A DNA stretch of 64,000 nucleotides, taken from contig NC_086022.1 of NCBI RefSeq assembly GCF_036323735.1, positions 69,756,702 through 69,820,701 on the forward strand, read 5' to 3'. This DNA is from Rattus norvegicus (taxonomy: Eukaryota; Chordata; Mammalia; Rodentia; Muridae). A program made the translations under genes and the position numbers. This document shows, in pieces, positions 53,536-64,000 of the stretch; positions within the stretch are counted from its first letter, which is position 1, and the number at the start of each line of letters is the position of its first letter. The notes under the pieces are model-generated. The model was given only the letters and a program-made list of their open reading frames with translations, was not told where the DNA came from and made no database searches.

Positions 53536-56500
53536 CTCAAATCAGTGTTTTTAGTTTTATTATTTCTCAAATCACCACTTTATTGTCATTTTTGTTAGCT
53601 ATTTCTTTTTAAAATGGCTTGAGTTTACGTGTTTTAAGAGTCAGAGGATGCCTCGTTTAGTTTTCTGGAGTTTGGTTGATGAATCTTTTCTATGGCTTTC
53701 TGAAGCTGTAAGACTGTCTCCTCCTAACATTGTTATTTGTCTTGCAGACTCCTAATTTCCTTAACTCATCTTTAGGAAGGAGCTCTTTCTCTCCTGTGAT
53801 GATTTTAGCTGCCCTTCTTGAGACCTTTCTTGATCCCATTATCTTTACCAAGAACTGAGCTCAAAAGAGGCATTCATCATAGCATACCACTGTCTTATTC
53901 CAATGGTTTCTTGGGGGAGAATGAGACAAGGCTTAGTGTGGGGGTCAGTGAGCCTCGTTAGATAGGAGAATGTCTACTATTTGAGGCTGGGATGAAGGAT
54001 GAATCAGAAAGGCCATTGACTAGAAGTATCAGGACGGCCCAGGATTTCTATCAAGGGTGTCAAGGGTGATTTGGGCTGTATGATTAGCTATATAGAGAGA
54101 CTTGGTTAGGAGCAAAGTAGGGTGGAAATAGTTTAGAGAAATGTCTGAGGTCAATGAGAAAGGATGGATCACATTAGAGGCAAGAGTTCTTACCAGCTAG
54201 CTATACAAATATGCGAGTCTCAGGAGTCTTATTTTTGGGGTGATCTGATTTCCTTGTTTGACCTTGAATATTGTTCTATGAGCTGGCCCCATACCATTTA
54301 CCTCCTGAGTAAGTCCCTGCGTATAGTTATGTTACCCCTTTAATTGTGCAATTAGGTAGAAGTTCAATTCTGCCAGACTGAATAGTGCATATGAAACCTC
54401 TTCCCCCAGCTTCTGAAAAACTACACACTTTCCAGGTATCAACAGTTTTCACACTGATTTCCTTTTTCTATGCTAAAAGTCAGCCCACATTACCATAATG
54501 CACTTAGAATCACCCCATTTTGATCTTTAGTCTATACATTTTAATCCATATCTCCCTGAGGACTTAGGTAGAAATTGGATTTCTGTAAGGCAGATGGTTT
54601 ATGTAATAAAATTTAGATAACCAATATTATCTACATTATATATTTTTAATTATAAAACACGTTGAAATGCATTTTTTCATCTCACATGCATAAACTTCAA
54701 GGTTAGCACAGAAGGGTTGATTAACTGTCATCTGAGTACACAACCCCCCCCCTTTTTTTTTTTACAGAGGACACCTTCCAAAGGTGAAATGTCCTGGATA
54801 GATTCACATCATGTAGGTGTTTAGCCAGGACTCTTCTTATAGTCTAATCTTTTCCTAGTATATTGTGTCAATTGCAATTGGAGTAGTGTGACACCTCCCT
54901 CCTTATTGATGGTCTAGTAACTTACAAGAGCTACCTTTAGAGACTCTTGGATGAGATAGGAGTGAGCTGATAGCCAGATGGGGCAGATAGTGCCCCATGA
55001 TCCTTTCCAACATGACCCACTGGCTGTTCAAGATGACACTGCCCAACCTCTGAGAGACCACTCTGGTATATAGTGCCCATGGGGGGACCTCCAGTCTTCT
55101 CCAAACTGTGCTTAGGGTAGACCAGTACAGAGGTTGTCCAACTCCAAGCAACCATTTGGCAAGGAGGCGGAGCCCTCTGTGGTTTATAGCATTACTACTT
55201 GGTTTGTCCCAGGATTGATCTGTATTGCACATTGGTGGAAATAATCAGGCCAACTCTGGAGGCTGAGAGGATTTTGGAAGTGACTGGATTTTCAAATGAA
55301 ATTTACTTAAATCTAAATTACAAATAATCACAGGTAGAGAGGCAGAGGGATATGTGGAGGTTAATGTCACATGGGACTGCAAAGACAGTCCTTGAAATAA
55401 ATGTTTGCTTATTATGATTATCACTTCCTTTTTTTCTGAGGATCTTCTGAAGTTCCTTTGGGGTCTAGCCTCAGGAAGAGTTATGGTTCATTATTTCTTT
55501 CTATTCCAAACCGCCCCGCCCATCCCCTACCGTCCACATTTGCTCTCCCTCCTTTTCTAAGTAAGATGAATAGTCAGTCAGGTTTCTCTTTTGTTGTTGC
55601 CTGGGCACTTACAGCTAAATTAGATGCGTGAATGGTGAACACTAACTCAGGAGTAGAATCCACATGCACAAGTGAAGAGAAAGTCTGTGCTGCACATTTT
55701 AACCTTTATCTTTTTGCTCCCTTTTATACCTCATCATCTCCCTTTCCCTTTGCTTTCTCGGCCATTAGTAGTTTGCGATATCGGGTGAGTTTTTTGATAT
55801 TCTTTTAATCAACCTCCAGTCCTTTCTGGAGTGCAGCAGGATGCAAATGGATAGCTAGCAGTCTATGTGTCTCTGTCCTGAAATACAGAAACGAGGTGAT
55901 GGAACACAGTTTGTAAGTCTCAGCAGTCAACACGTTCTCTTCTCAAAGCTCATGAACCACTGGTTCAGTCACTGATGGTACAGGGAGGAGCCCCTTGAGG
56001 CTTTGGACGATGTTCTTCCCCTCCCCCACCTGACCTGAACAGCAGTCACCCCTCTTCTGTGCACTGATGATACCCCTTTGCAAATGTCCTTTCCCAACAC
56101 ACTTGTGAGTTATTTCCCCAAGCCGTGGCTGCTGCCTGTCATGGAAGCCTGAATAGTTGGATCATTTAAGGAATCCAGATGTTCTATTATTATCTTTCCG
56201 CACTCTTGCGCTTCACTTACTTCTTCATGGTGTTTACCTTAAAGCCTCTCAAGATTGTTTTCCTATGGAAAGGCAAACAGATTCAGAATCTTGCCTTCTT
56301 ATTGCAGTCTCTGAGCAGTAAATGATCTTCCCTGGGCAGCGGATTCATCTTTTCTTGTTTGTTTCTCCCTCAGACCTATCTCAAAAGTCCTTTCACACAT
56401 TGGCAGTTTTTGAGCCCTTGGCCCGTCTGCCCTTCTGACAGATCACCCACCCACTGCTGGAAGACGGTGTGCCTTCGTGCTTGGGGGCCTTCCCTGTATT

Positions 56501-56825
56501 CCCAGCTGTCTCTTGTTCTGAGTCAGCTGTCGGGGTGCCTGTGTGGCCTCCTTTAGATGTCTCCCCTTTTCCTTCTGTAAGATTACATCTGATCATTCTG
56601 CTGAAATGGTGCCTTTCATCTTCTTTCTTGCACAAATATTTACTTGTAGACATGACATTCTGTTTCAGCTTCTTACTGTAAAGGTTTCTGCTTATTTCTC
56701 TAAGCCTAGGTACCCACTCTGGACCTGACACTGTCTTTGTTGCAGCATTACTTTTGCTTCTTGACTCCTTACCTAGTTCTTACACAGATGAGTAATTTGT
56801 CTGTAGAGAAAAGAAAAGGAGATTC
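53536..56825. other. Unique non-coding DNA
   Basis: No named repeat or gene is recognised. A C9-T11 run lies at 54744-54763. Frames at 54903-55232 and 56359-56731 have no family signature. Confidence 0.5.
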
Positions 56826-56830
56826 TAAAA

Positions 56831-56833
56831 CAT

Positions 56834-56873
<40 letters not shown>

Positions 56874-57022
56874 TGTGAGTACACTGTCACTCTCTTCAGA
56901 CACATCAGAAGAGGGCATCAGATCCCATTGCAGATGGTTGTGAGCCACCATGTAGGTGCTGGGAATTGAACTCAGGACCTCTGGAGGAGCAGTCTTAACT
57001 GCTGAGCCATCTCTCCAGCCCC
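56831..57022 (-). mobile_element. Full-length B2 SINE
   Basis: Reversed B2 with an (ATTT)11 tail side (56832-56871), 'gagtacactgtcactctcttc', 'gagggcatcagatccc', 'ggaattgaactcagg' and the head 'gctgagccatctctccag'. Flanks agattctaaa (56820-56829) and agattttaaa (57031-57040) look like an aged target duplication. Confidence 0.93.
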
Positions 57023-57465
57023 ACAAAAAGAGATTTTAAATTAAAGAAGAGTTAGAAAGAGCCCCCTTTCTCTTACACTACCCCCCAGAGCCTGTTATAC
57101 TTGTGTTCATCCTTTCACAGTTACATACACCCCTCGCTGCACACACCCCTGGCTGTCCTGTCCTTCTGTTACTTCTTCCCCATCACTTCCTTCTGTGGTC
57201 TTTGAAGATGGACTTCTAGTCTCTTAATGCCTTTGAAGCTGAGAGCTCCAGTCTGGTTCTTCCAAAGATATGCTTCCTATCAGGCCCCACATAAAATGAC
57301 ACCCCAGTCCATCCATCGGACCAACAGGGTCTTGTCCCTCCTTACTAACAGCCTTGGTCCCCTCCCAGTTTTGTAGATAAGGACTCATGGAACAATGGCA
57401 CTGGGGAGAATAACAATGGCTTTGATGGCAAGAAGTGCTGAGTCAGAGGGCCTGGGTCTCAGACA
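57023..57465. other. Unique non-coding DNA
   Basis: No repeat or gene is recognised. Confidence 0.5.
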
Positions 57466-57486
57466 CCCCCCCCCCCCCCCCCCCCC
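57466..57486. repeat. C21 homopolymer
   Basis: Twenty-one consecutive C residues. On the minus strand this is G21, able to form quadruplex structures. Confidence 0.9.
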
Positions 57487-57899
57487 GGCTGTGCTAGGAG
57501 ACTATGCAGGTGGTGATATGAAAGGATTCAGTCCATCGTGGTGGCAAAGGCATGGCTGTAAAAGCAGAGGTAGTTGTTTCTGCTGTCTCTGCAGTCAGGA
57601 AGGAAGCACAGAACAAACAGGAAGTGGCCGGGCCTTCCAAGGCTATAAACCTCAAGGACTATCCTCATTGACCTCCTCCAGAGAGGCTCCACCCTCTAGA
57701 AGTTCCAAATCCTTCCAAAACAATGCCACTACCTGGAAACAAAGTATTCAAACACTGGACCCTACAGGGGACAGTTAACTGCCAGATGACTTTTCTTGTT
57801 TTAAGAGGAGAATGTACTTCATCAGTCTCTCATTTTTGCACTTTGACCAGTTAGGCATTTCCTGTTGACTGCTGCCTATTGCAAAAAGAAACTTCCCTG

Positions 57900-58672
57900 A
57901 CAATCACTGAGAGTAGACTGGATCAATGCATATCAACATAAACACTTTGAAGGCAATTTGACAGCGTGAGCTTTTAGCAAAATAACACTAACAGGTTTTG
58001 CCCTGGGTGTATGACCTCCCTAGCCACTAATCCCAGGATTACAGTACCAGCAATACAATTCTCTGCCTTGGAACGGACCTCGGATTTAATGAGAAAACAT
58101 AGTTGCTCCATAACAGTCATGCCACTGTTGTAGCAGCGGGGTGGGTACCTTTATCAAGTCCTCCTCAACAAAGCTCAGGTAATACCACAGAAGAGAAGAC
58201 AGCACGTGTAAGAAGTGGAGGATGGAGAGGAGTGTTGTGAAGCGCTGCCGACCGCACTTGAGGTAGCTAACACAATCATGAACTTACAGCTGCTAGAGTT
58301 AACTGCACAAGATCAAGGTAAAGCCAGCCAAAGTTCTAGCATAGGGTGGAGTAGGTGATCTCCAGCTCCCACCCCTTACTGAGGAACCACTGGCAGCCCA
58401 GAGCTGCAGGGCAGGAAGAATCATTCTTTTTTGGATAATATGGCCACAGGTAGGATTTTCACACTCCCATGGATGGTCCAACACCTATTCCTATATGGAT
58501 ATCACTAACCAGACTTTGTGAGTTAATTTTTTTAAAAATATAAGTCATGGAGTTAAAAAGGGGGTATATTAAAAATTAGAGAAGTTAAAGGGGGAAAAGG
58601 AGGGTGTTTCATTGTATATGTGTGTGAAATTCTTAGGAGTAAATCAAAACTTTTTTAAAAAATATATATATA
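57900..58672 (+). mobile_element. Lx-type L1 3' UTR
   Basis: 'aggcaatttgacagcgtgagc', 'ttttgccctgggtgtatgacc', 'cataacagtcatgccactg', 'gctgctagagttaactgcac' and the end 'ttcattgtatatgtgtgtg' plus 'gaaattcttaggagtaaatc' follow the order of rodent Lx 3' sequence. Old; no coding frame. Confidence 0.6.
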
Positions 58673-59160
58673 AGGAGAAAGCATCGTGGTTCAGGGCTGT
58701 CATCCGTCCAGTATAAGGAGAGCAGGCTGCCCTGCAGAGGGTGAGGAGTTGGATAGAAGAATGCAGTGAGCTGCTCTGTCCTTTCATTCCTAAGGGCTCG
58801 CGTCTACCGGTTCCCTTCCTGCCTTACCGCAGGTGTGGTTGGCCTCTTTCTGTTTTTCAGAGCAGATGGTCCCTGGAGCTCAGGATTTGCTACACCCATC
58901 AAGCAGCTGAGCAGTGTAGGACCCAGGTTTCGGATTTCTAGTAGAAAGGGAAGGCTGTTTGCTTCAGCTTGAACAGCTGTGGCAGGGTGAGATGTTGTGG
59001 CTCTTAGAACAAATGTGGTTGTGGTGGCTCTGAGAAGACGGCGGGGCTAACTGACCACCAACAAAAGTCTTTAGTGTTGTATTTACTTTGTCCTTACAAG
59101 AGCTTTCCAGGTAGACCTTTTCAACTTGATTCTCAAACCACTACCTTGAATGTTAACCCC
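58673..59160. other. Unique non-coding DNA
   Basis: No repeat or gene is recognised. Confidence 0.5.
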
Positions 59161-59162
59161 AT

Positions 59163-59166
<4 letters not shown>

Positions 59167-59226
<60 letters not shown>
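59167..59226. repeat. (AC)30 microsatellite
   Basis: Perfect 60-bp AC run, among the longest uninterrupted CA repeats in the window. Confidence 0.97.
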
Positions 59227-59227
<1 letters not shown>

Positions 59228-60311
59228 ATCCATCCAGTCAGCTATCTGTAGCATCCCCCACTATCCTCTTCTTCCTTTCCTTTGTTACTCGTAAGATGCC
59301 ATTGGATAATGCATATCATCCTGGTAGACTGTCATCCCTTGGAAGGCCCGAGCCTTCCCTGGGATCAGTTCCTAGCTGATGTCGTGAATGATAACCACCT
59401 GCATGCCCTGCTCATTCTCAAGCTGTTAGACTTTGTTCCAAGACAGAATGGTCACTAACTTGAGAGATTCCTACCACTTACCCATTGCCAGCTGGTTCTT
59501 CTTTGATGTCAGAATTGTGTCAAGAATAGCAGTTTCCCTAATTGCTTTCTCTACCTTTTTGAGAGATAAAATTGTCAGCAGGACAAGGCAAGGATCTATT
59601 TGATGTTCTCCATGTAATAAATAGACTTAGGCCTCCAGGAGCTAGCAGGAACCTTCATATCACTGTGATAGCTGATTTGGAGACCTTTTTGCCGTCTGTA
59701 TTGGGAACGTGTTATTTACTTCCTAAGGTGGTAGGAGTGTTCTGCACTTGATTGACTTAAGCAAAGTGACTGGTTGCCTCTCCTATTTTAGAAGACCCTC
59801 TGGGAAACCTTTGTATGCTCCAGGAGGCCTTCTGCCATCACCGTGTAGCAGATTTCCTTTCTTATGAGAAGCTTTTGGAATGAGCAGATGGTGCCCATTG
59901 TCTGTTTTTCTTAAGTTAAACCAAGATTTGCATCCCTGTTGGTAGAAGGAGAAGTGGGCAGACCCGTCCTGAGTGAGAACACATAGTCACTGCAAGGCTC
60001 CTTTGAAACCTCTCTGTTGAGTAATCATGCTGACTTCTTTTCTTTGTTGAGGGAAATGTACCACTCTCTGTCTAGAATGAGGTAGAGAATTGGCAACTAG
60101 GGCTCATGATTCCTGCCCCAAGATGGGTATAATAACAGAGGCAAGAACATTTATTTCTTCTTCTATCCTTTCCCCAGGGATGAGGACAGTGGCAAACACC
60201 CCATGCTAAGAAGTGTAGAGATTATGTAAGAATTAAGAATTCCACCTTCTACCGGTGGCAAGTTTAGGGTCAGCAATCCTTTTTTAGGTGGAGGGTGCTA
60301 AATTTTCCATC
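59227..60311. other. Unique non-coding DNA
   Basis: No repeat or gene is recognised. 59,390-59,690 has an even composition but no open frame with family features on either strand. Confidence 0.45.

Positions 60312-60312
<1 letters not shown>

Positions 60313-60372
<60 letters not shown>
60313..60372. repeat. (GAT)20 microsatellite
   Basis: Twenty perfect GAT units. A plus-strand frame starting with a Met run is an artefact of the array. Confidence 0.97.
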
Positions 60373-61330
60373 AAAGCGGTTTAGTTCAGTCCAATGTGGG
60401 GCAGCAAGTATTTTGATAATTCACCAGTTTCTTGTCTCCTTCTGTCTTTATTTAAATGTGGACACCCTTGGGGTTCCACAGCCCTATTTGTTTATCTTGA
60501 GGATATGTTCTTTTAAATATCAAACCCCTTCATATTATTTTCAATTCCACTTAGGACTGATGTTTTATCTAAGATACACATTTTAAAACGATACCCCTTT
60601 CTTAGGTGGTACACCTAAGAAACAAACAACCACATTGTATCTCCCCTAGTTAGTGTACAAGCACCATGCGGATCCTGTTTCCTTTGGGGGTGCCAATGAG
60701 CTTCTTCCACCTGTACAGGAAGTTACCTGAATATTATATGGAACATGAAACATTGCTATTATTGAGACAATTCAGAATAAGTGTACTGAATAGAGCTGCA
60801 AAGATAGTGAATTTCTTCCTCGTCTCTTGACCCACCCTCGTCTCTTATACAACATTATTCCTTTTTATCGTTTTTTTTCCTAATTCTCATAAAGATTCTT
60901 CTCCTGTCATCTTGCCCAACAAACCAGACCCTAAAGAATCATTCATTAAAACACCTTTCATCTGTGGGAGCAAAGGAAAGACTGAAATCTGGAAGGTTCA
61001 TATCCTTGGAGAGAAAAATGGGGTGGGGTGGGGCAGCCAGCACATATCTGAGAGTCCCTGCTGAATGTCCGTATGTTCATATTAATAGCAAACCTATATT
61101 CTTCCTGGCTTGCCTATATTTCACCTTTAGATGCCACAAGGCCCGTTCGCTTTCGGATCTTCTTGCTGAGTCCTACGGCTACTATTTTAGGTGAGGTTGG
61201 GGTTGTGAGATTAGCATTGCTAGGGTCATACAAAAGGGTCCAGTGAAGTAAAAATATTACAAAGACCTTCAGGTCTGCCTCTGTCTCAGAGATCACTATG
61301 TTGCTGGAGGCAAGACTTGGGAAGCCCCAC
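60373..61330. other. Unique non-coding DNA
   Basis: No repeat or gene is recognised. A CpG-bearing patch at 61,140-61,190 ('gcccgttcgctttcgg') ends in a GTGAG word but has no acceptor-supported exon. Confidence 0.45.
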
Positions 61331-61434
61331 ATCACTATTCTCCAAGAAGACAAGCTCACTTGAGGTTGAGGGGGCAAACAAAATCACTATTCTCCAAGAA
61401 GACAAGCTCACTTGAGGTTGAGGGGGCAAACAAA
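61331..61434. repeat. Perfect 52-bp tandem duplication
   Basis: 61331-61382 and 61383-61434 are identical over all 52 bases (starting ATCACTATTCTCC). The unit is not low complexity, which points to a recent duplication. Confidence 0.97.
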
Positions 61435-61583
61435 CTGGAAATGATTTCAATTAAGTTAAACTGAAGACCCATGGCTTTAATAAGTCTGATTTTCATCTGT
61501 CCCTAGTAGAGTGCTATAAAAATTCCTATCTAGGGGTTCCTTGGTTTGTCTGAGGCATGGCCAAAACTTAGATTGTGTATTTA

Positions 61584-61689
61584 GGTCTTTTTTTTTTTTT
61601 TTTCCTTTTTTCGGAGCTGGGGACCGAACCCAGGGCCTTGCGCTTCCTAGGCAAGCGCTCTACCACTGAGCTAAATCCCCAACCCCAAC
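61584..61689 (-). mobile_element. ID SINE
   Basis: Reversed full-length ID: T-tract (A-tail) at 61588-61611, 'tcggagctggggaccgaacc', 'cttgcgcttcctaggcaagc', 'taccactgagctaaatcccc'. Flanks TTGTGTATTTA at 61573-61583 and 61690-61700 form an exact 11-bp target duplication. Confidence 0.96.
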
Positions 61690-61818
61690 TTGTGTATTTA
61701 CATCTTCCACCCTCTCCCCAGGGTTCTTATCACACTGGGAGTCTGGTCTGGCAATCCTTTCATTTAGAAAATGTGTTTTGCTATTAAGACCCCTGACTGT
61801 GCCTTGTTGACTGTGATG

Positions 61819-61858
61819 ATTTCTCTCTCTCTTCCCCCACCTCTTTCTCTCTCTCTCA
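61819..61858. repeat. CT-rich tract
   Basis: Two CTCT runs split by 'tcccccacc'. Low complexity. Confidence 0.7.
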
Positions 61859-62016
61859 GGCAAGGTTCTTCTTTTTCTTTCCCGGGTTAAAAAATGTCCT
61901 TCACAAAGGGAAGTACTAAGGAGCTTGGGTACAACAGCTGCACGTGCAGCCCTTAGTCCCAGTGTCAGGGCAAAATGGGCTGGCGGCAGAGAAGGAAACA
62001 GGTAGTGAGGCAATGG

Positions 62017-62066
62017 AGGAAGGAAGGAAGGAAGGAAGGAAGGAAGGAAGGAAGGAAGGAAGGAAG
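62017..62066. repeat. (GGAA)12 microsatellite
   Basis: About twelve GGAA units then GGGA steps. GGAA is the ETS core, so long arrays can bind ETS factors. Confidence 0.95.
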
Positions 62067-62451
62067 GGAGGGAGGAGAGAGAGTAGGTTGAAACTAAGGG
62101 GAGAGACAAATGTGTCTACTTTACTAGATGGACTTTGAACTCCTGCTGTGGCTGTCTACAGCCCACAACACACACAACAAAGTTTCTCTCTCCTTCTCTC
62201 TGATTTGTTATTGAAAGAGCAAGGGAAGAAGTCTCACTCAAAAGCAGAGAGGTCTTCTGTGCAGTGCTGGTCAAGGATACATGTTCATATCTGGGGGTGT
62301 GTCTTCCCTGCAGGATGCCAAAGGAAACTCTTTATGAATCTGTAATAAGAGTTGCATCTTGCTATTCATCAGAGTTTTGATTTTAGTAAATCTAAGAAGG
62401 TAGGAAATCGATTTGGTAGGTAGCAAAGGTTGTTAGGTTTAATTAATTTTT

Positions 62452-62700
62452 AAAGTTAGCTTATAGTGATGTGGTACATCCTATCATTTTCACACATGTA
62501 TAATTATGCTCTGTTCTTATTCATCTCCTTTCCCATCACCCCCCATTTCTCCCATCCTCCTTCTCCTGCTCTTCTTCCTCCTATAAATAGCTCTCCTTCT
62601 GGCCTTCATGTACTTCATTATCTCCTTTTTACCCCTTCCCTTATGATCTTTCCCTTTCTTCCAGTTTTCACAAAGATTCTTCTGTCTGGTATTTCTATCT
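62452..62700 (-). mobile_element. Probable Lx-type L1 fragment
   Basis: 'tcattttcacacatgtataat' followed by a C/T-rich stretch ('cccatttctcccatcctcc') resembles reversed rodent L1 3' sequence. Weak. Confidence 0.4.
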
Positions 62701-63675
62701 GTGAGGATCAGAAGTCATCAGACAGAGGCTTGTTGGTAGTAATGGCTGTAGAGGTCTTAGAGCAGGAAACTTGACATGACCCCTGAGTTGACTTTCCAGC
62801 TGTCTGGAGACTATAAGCAAGTTTGCTTCTTTCTCTGAACTGTGGGTGGTGATCCTGCCTACTTTAGGGTACTGTAAAGGTAAGTCGATACAGTTAGAAC
62901 GAGCGAAGGCATTACCAAAAAAAGTGATCTTCAAATCCAACTCGCGGTGATCATCAACACTAAAGTTCTAGTTTAGGGTCTTTGAGCTCCAAGACCTCCT
63001 TCTCTTGTTGATCACAACCACTGAAATCCAGAGAACATAACTCTTTCTAAGGAATACCTACCTTTTATTTTGATATCCAGTCTTAGACCCAATGCAAGGA
63101 CCCAACAGAGGACCTCTGGGGCTCATAAACTGAGTCTACTGGTCACTCCACCAAGTGTTTGATTAGGATGTTCAATGGAAGGAAGCAGACATGACCGACC
63201 GATGCACTTGGAGTTCAGGAAGAGCCTCTCCAGCCTACATGCTACATCTTTTACAAGGAAGGCAATGAACCAAGGCTTCTAATGAAAACCTTTGTAAGTA
63301 GGGAGGGCAAGCTGAGCCAGGGTTTCTTTTTGGAGAGAACATGAGCTTCCTGCCTGACCTCACAGAAACTAGCCTGGGGAGCAGCCACTTGAATACCTTG
63401 CCCACCAAGAACAGACTCCTCAGGGTTACAGAGCTAAGCATGGAGGAAAATCCCCAGTGAACATTATTCATTTTACCCCCATTCTCTTACAGTGAGAACT
63501 GTGGCCAATCTGTTGCATAAGCCCACTGTTTAACCTTCATTTGTTCTAAGGTAAGGTGGGTGTGCCCTCATCAGGTGCAGAACACTTAGCTATGAACAGC
63601 CAAGCAAACACGGGCTCCTTGTAATCAAACTTGATAGTAGAACTCTTCTTACTTGGATAATCTTGCATCTAACAA
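62701..63675. other. Unique non-coding DNA
   Basis: No repeat or gene is recognised. Confidence 0.5.
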
Positions 63676-63679
63676 ATAT

Positions 63680-63865
63680 TATCGTGTGCATGCATGGTAT
63701 ATCTCTCGGGGGAGGGTGCGTGTGCCACATCGTGTGTGTGGAGGTCAGAGGACAGTTATGGAGTTGGGCCTCTCTTTGCACCTTGACATGAGTTTTGGGG
63801 ATCAAACCTCAGCTTTCTCAAAGTGCTTCTAAGCCCCACCCCACTCTCCCAGCCATCTTACTGGC
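63680..63865 (-). mobile_element. tRNA-derived SINE, diverged (B3/B4 class)
   Basis: 'gtgtgtggaggtcagaggac', 'ttttggggatcaaacctcag' and the reversed head 'ctctcccagccatcttactgg'. The head region is eroded. Confidence 0.5.
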
Positions 63866-64000
63866 CTGTAGTTTTGCTGTTTATTATCACTGGATAGGGG
63901 AACTATTTGGGTCCTTCTTCCTTCAGAGATAATATGGTGAGAAGTGTCTTTCCCTTTTGTGGACTCTCATGATTCAAACGAGTTGCCCTCTTGGGAGCCC

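Noticed and set aside
59390..59690. Suspected processed gene copy because of even composition
   Set aside because: No frame on either strand gave a recognisable protein and there is no A-tail or flanking repeat.
60314..60586. 90-codon frame starting with a Met run
   Set aside because: The Met run is the (GAT)20 microsatellite read in the ATG frame.
61114..61377. Minus-strand 87-codon frame with a basic C-terminus and a GTGAG word on the plus strand near 61192
   Set aside because: It overlaps the 52-bp duplication's edge, lacks any family I recognise, and a single donor-like word does not support an exon.
1..64000. CRISPR arrays, operons, prokaryotic or viral gene clusters
   Set aside because: The repeats present are eukaryotic SINEs, LINEs and microsatellites; no spaced direct-repeat array or dense gene order exists.

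Overview
This window is mammalian, from a muroid rodent and most likely rat (Rattus). The evidence is the repeat content. There are BC1-type ID SINEs with intact tRNA-Ala-like heads and A-rich tails, B1, B2 and B3 SINEs, Lx-type and young L1 3' ends, and rodent-style compound (CT)n(CA)n microsatellites. Three near-consensus ID copies, two with clean target-site duplications, and 3' UTRs matching the young rat L1 type favour rat over mouse.

I find no credible protein-coding exon, RNA gene, CpG island or processed gene copy. The longest open frames come from microsatellites, polypyrimidine tracts or L1 remnants, so the window reads as intergenic or deep intronic DNA.

Layout. 1-8 kb: mostly unique DNA with an LTR-like region, a MIR, a 55-bp deleted SINE in a perfect target duplication, a MaLR-type LTR and a B3. 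8-14 kb: Lx fragments, B3-type SINEs and CA repeats. 14.1-17.03 kb: the clearest mobile-element cluster, with two same-orientation, 5'-truncated L1 insertions, each with target duplications, the second carrying an ID SINE with its own duplication. 17-24 kb: sparse, with a truncated ID, SINEs and a 480-bp GT minisatellite. 24-36 kb: B3, MaLR, MIR, Lx, a 266-nt pure polypyrimidine tract next to a B1, old L1M sequence, and an ID inside an older repeat. 36-51 kb: mostly unique, with a G-quadruplex motif, a compound inverted-repeat microsatellite, MIR/L2/L1M fossils, and several AT-rich or regulatory-looking stretches. 51-64 kb: an inverted B2/B3 pair, a third young L1 tail, a 131-nt purine tract fused to a perfect 13 x 9-bp array, a B2, Lx 3' sequence, a perfect 52-bp tandem duplication, and a minus-strand ID.

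Nothing here looks like a new multi-gene system. The most informative signals are the dated nested insertions, the very long perfect simple arrays, recent tandem duplications, and candidate regulatory sequences: an NRF1-type palindrome, an IRF-type motif, CTCF-like sites, and homeodomain-rich AT stretches. Repeat family names are by recognition, without a library search. MaLR-like, Lx and 'other' calls are less certain than the ID, B1, B2, B3 and young L1 calls.
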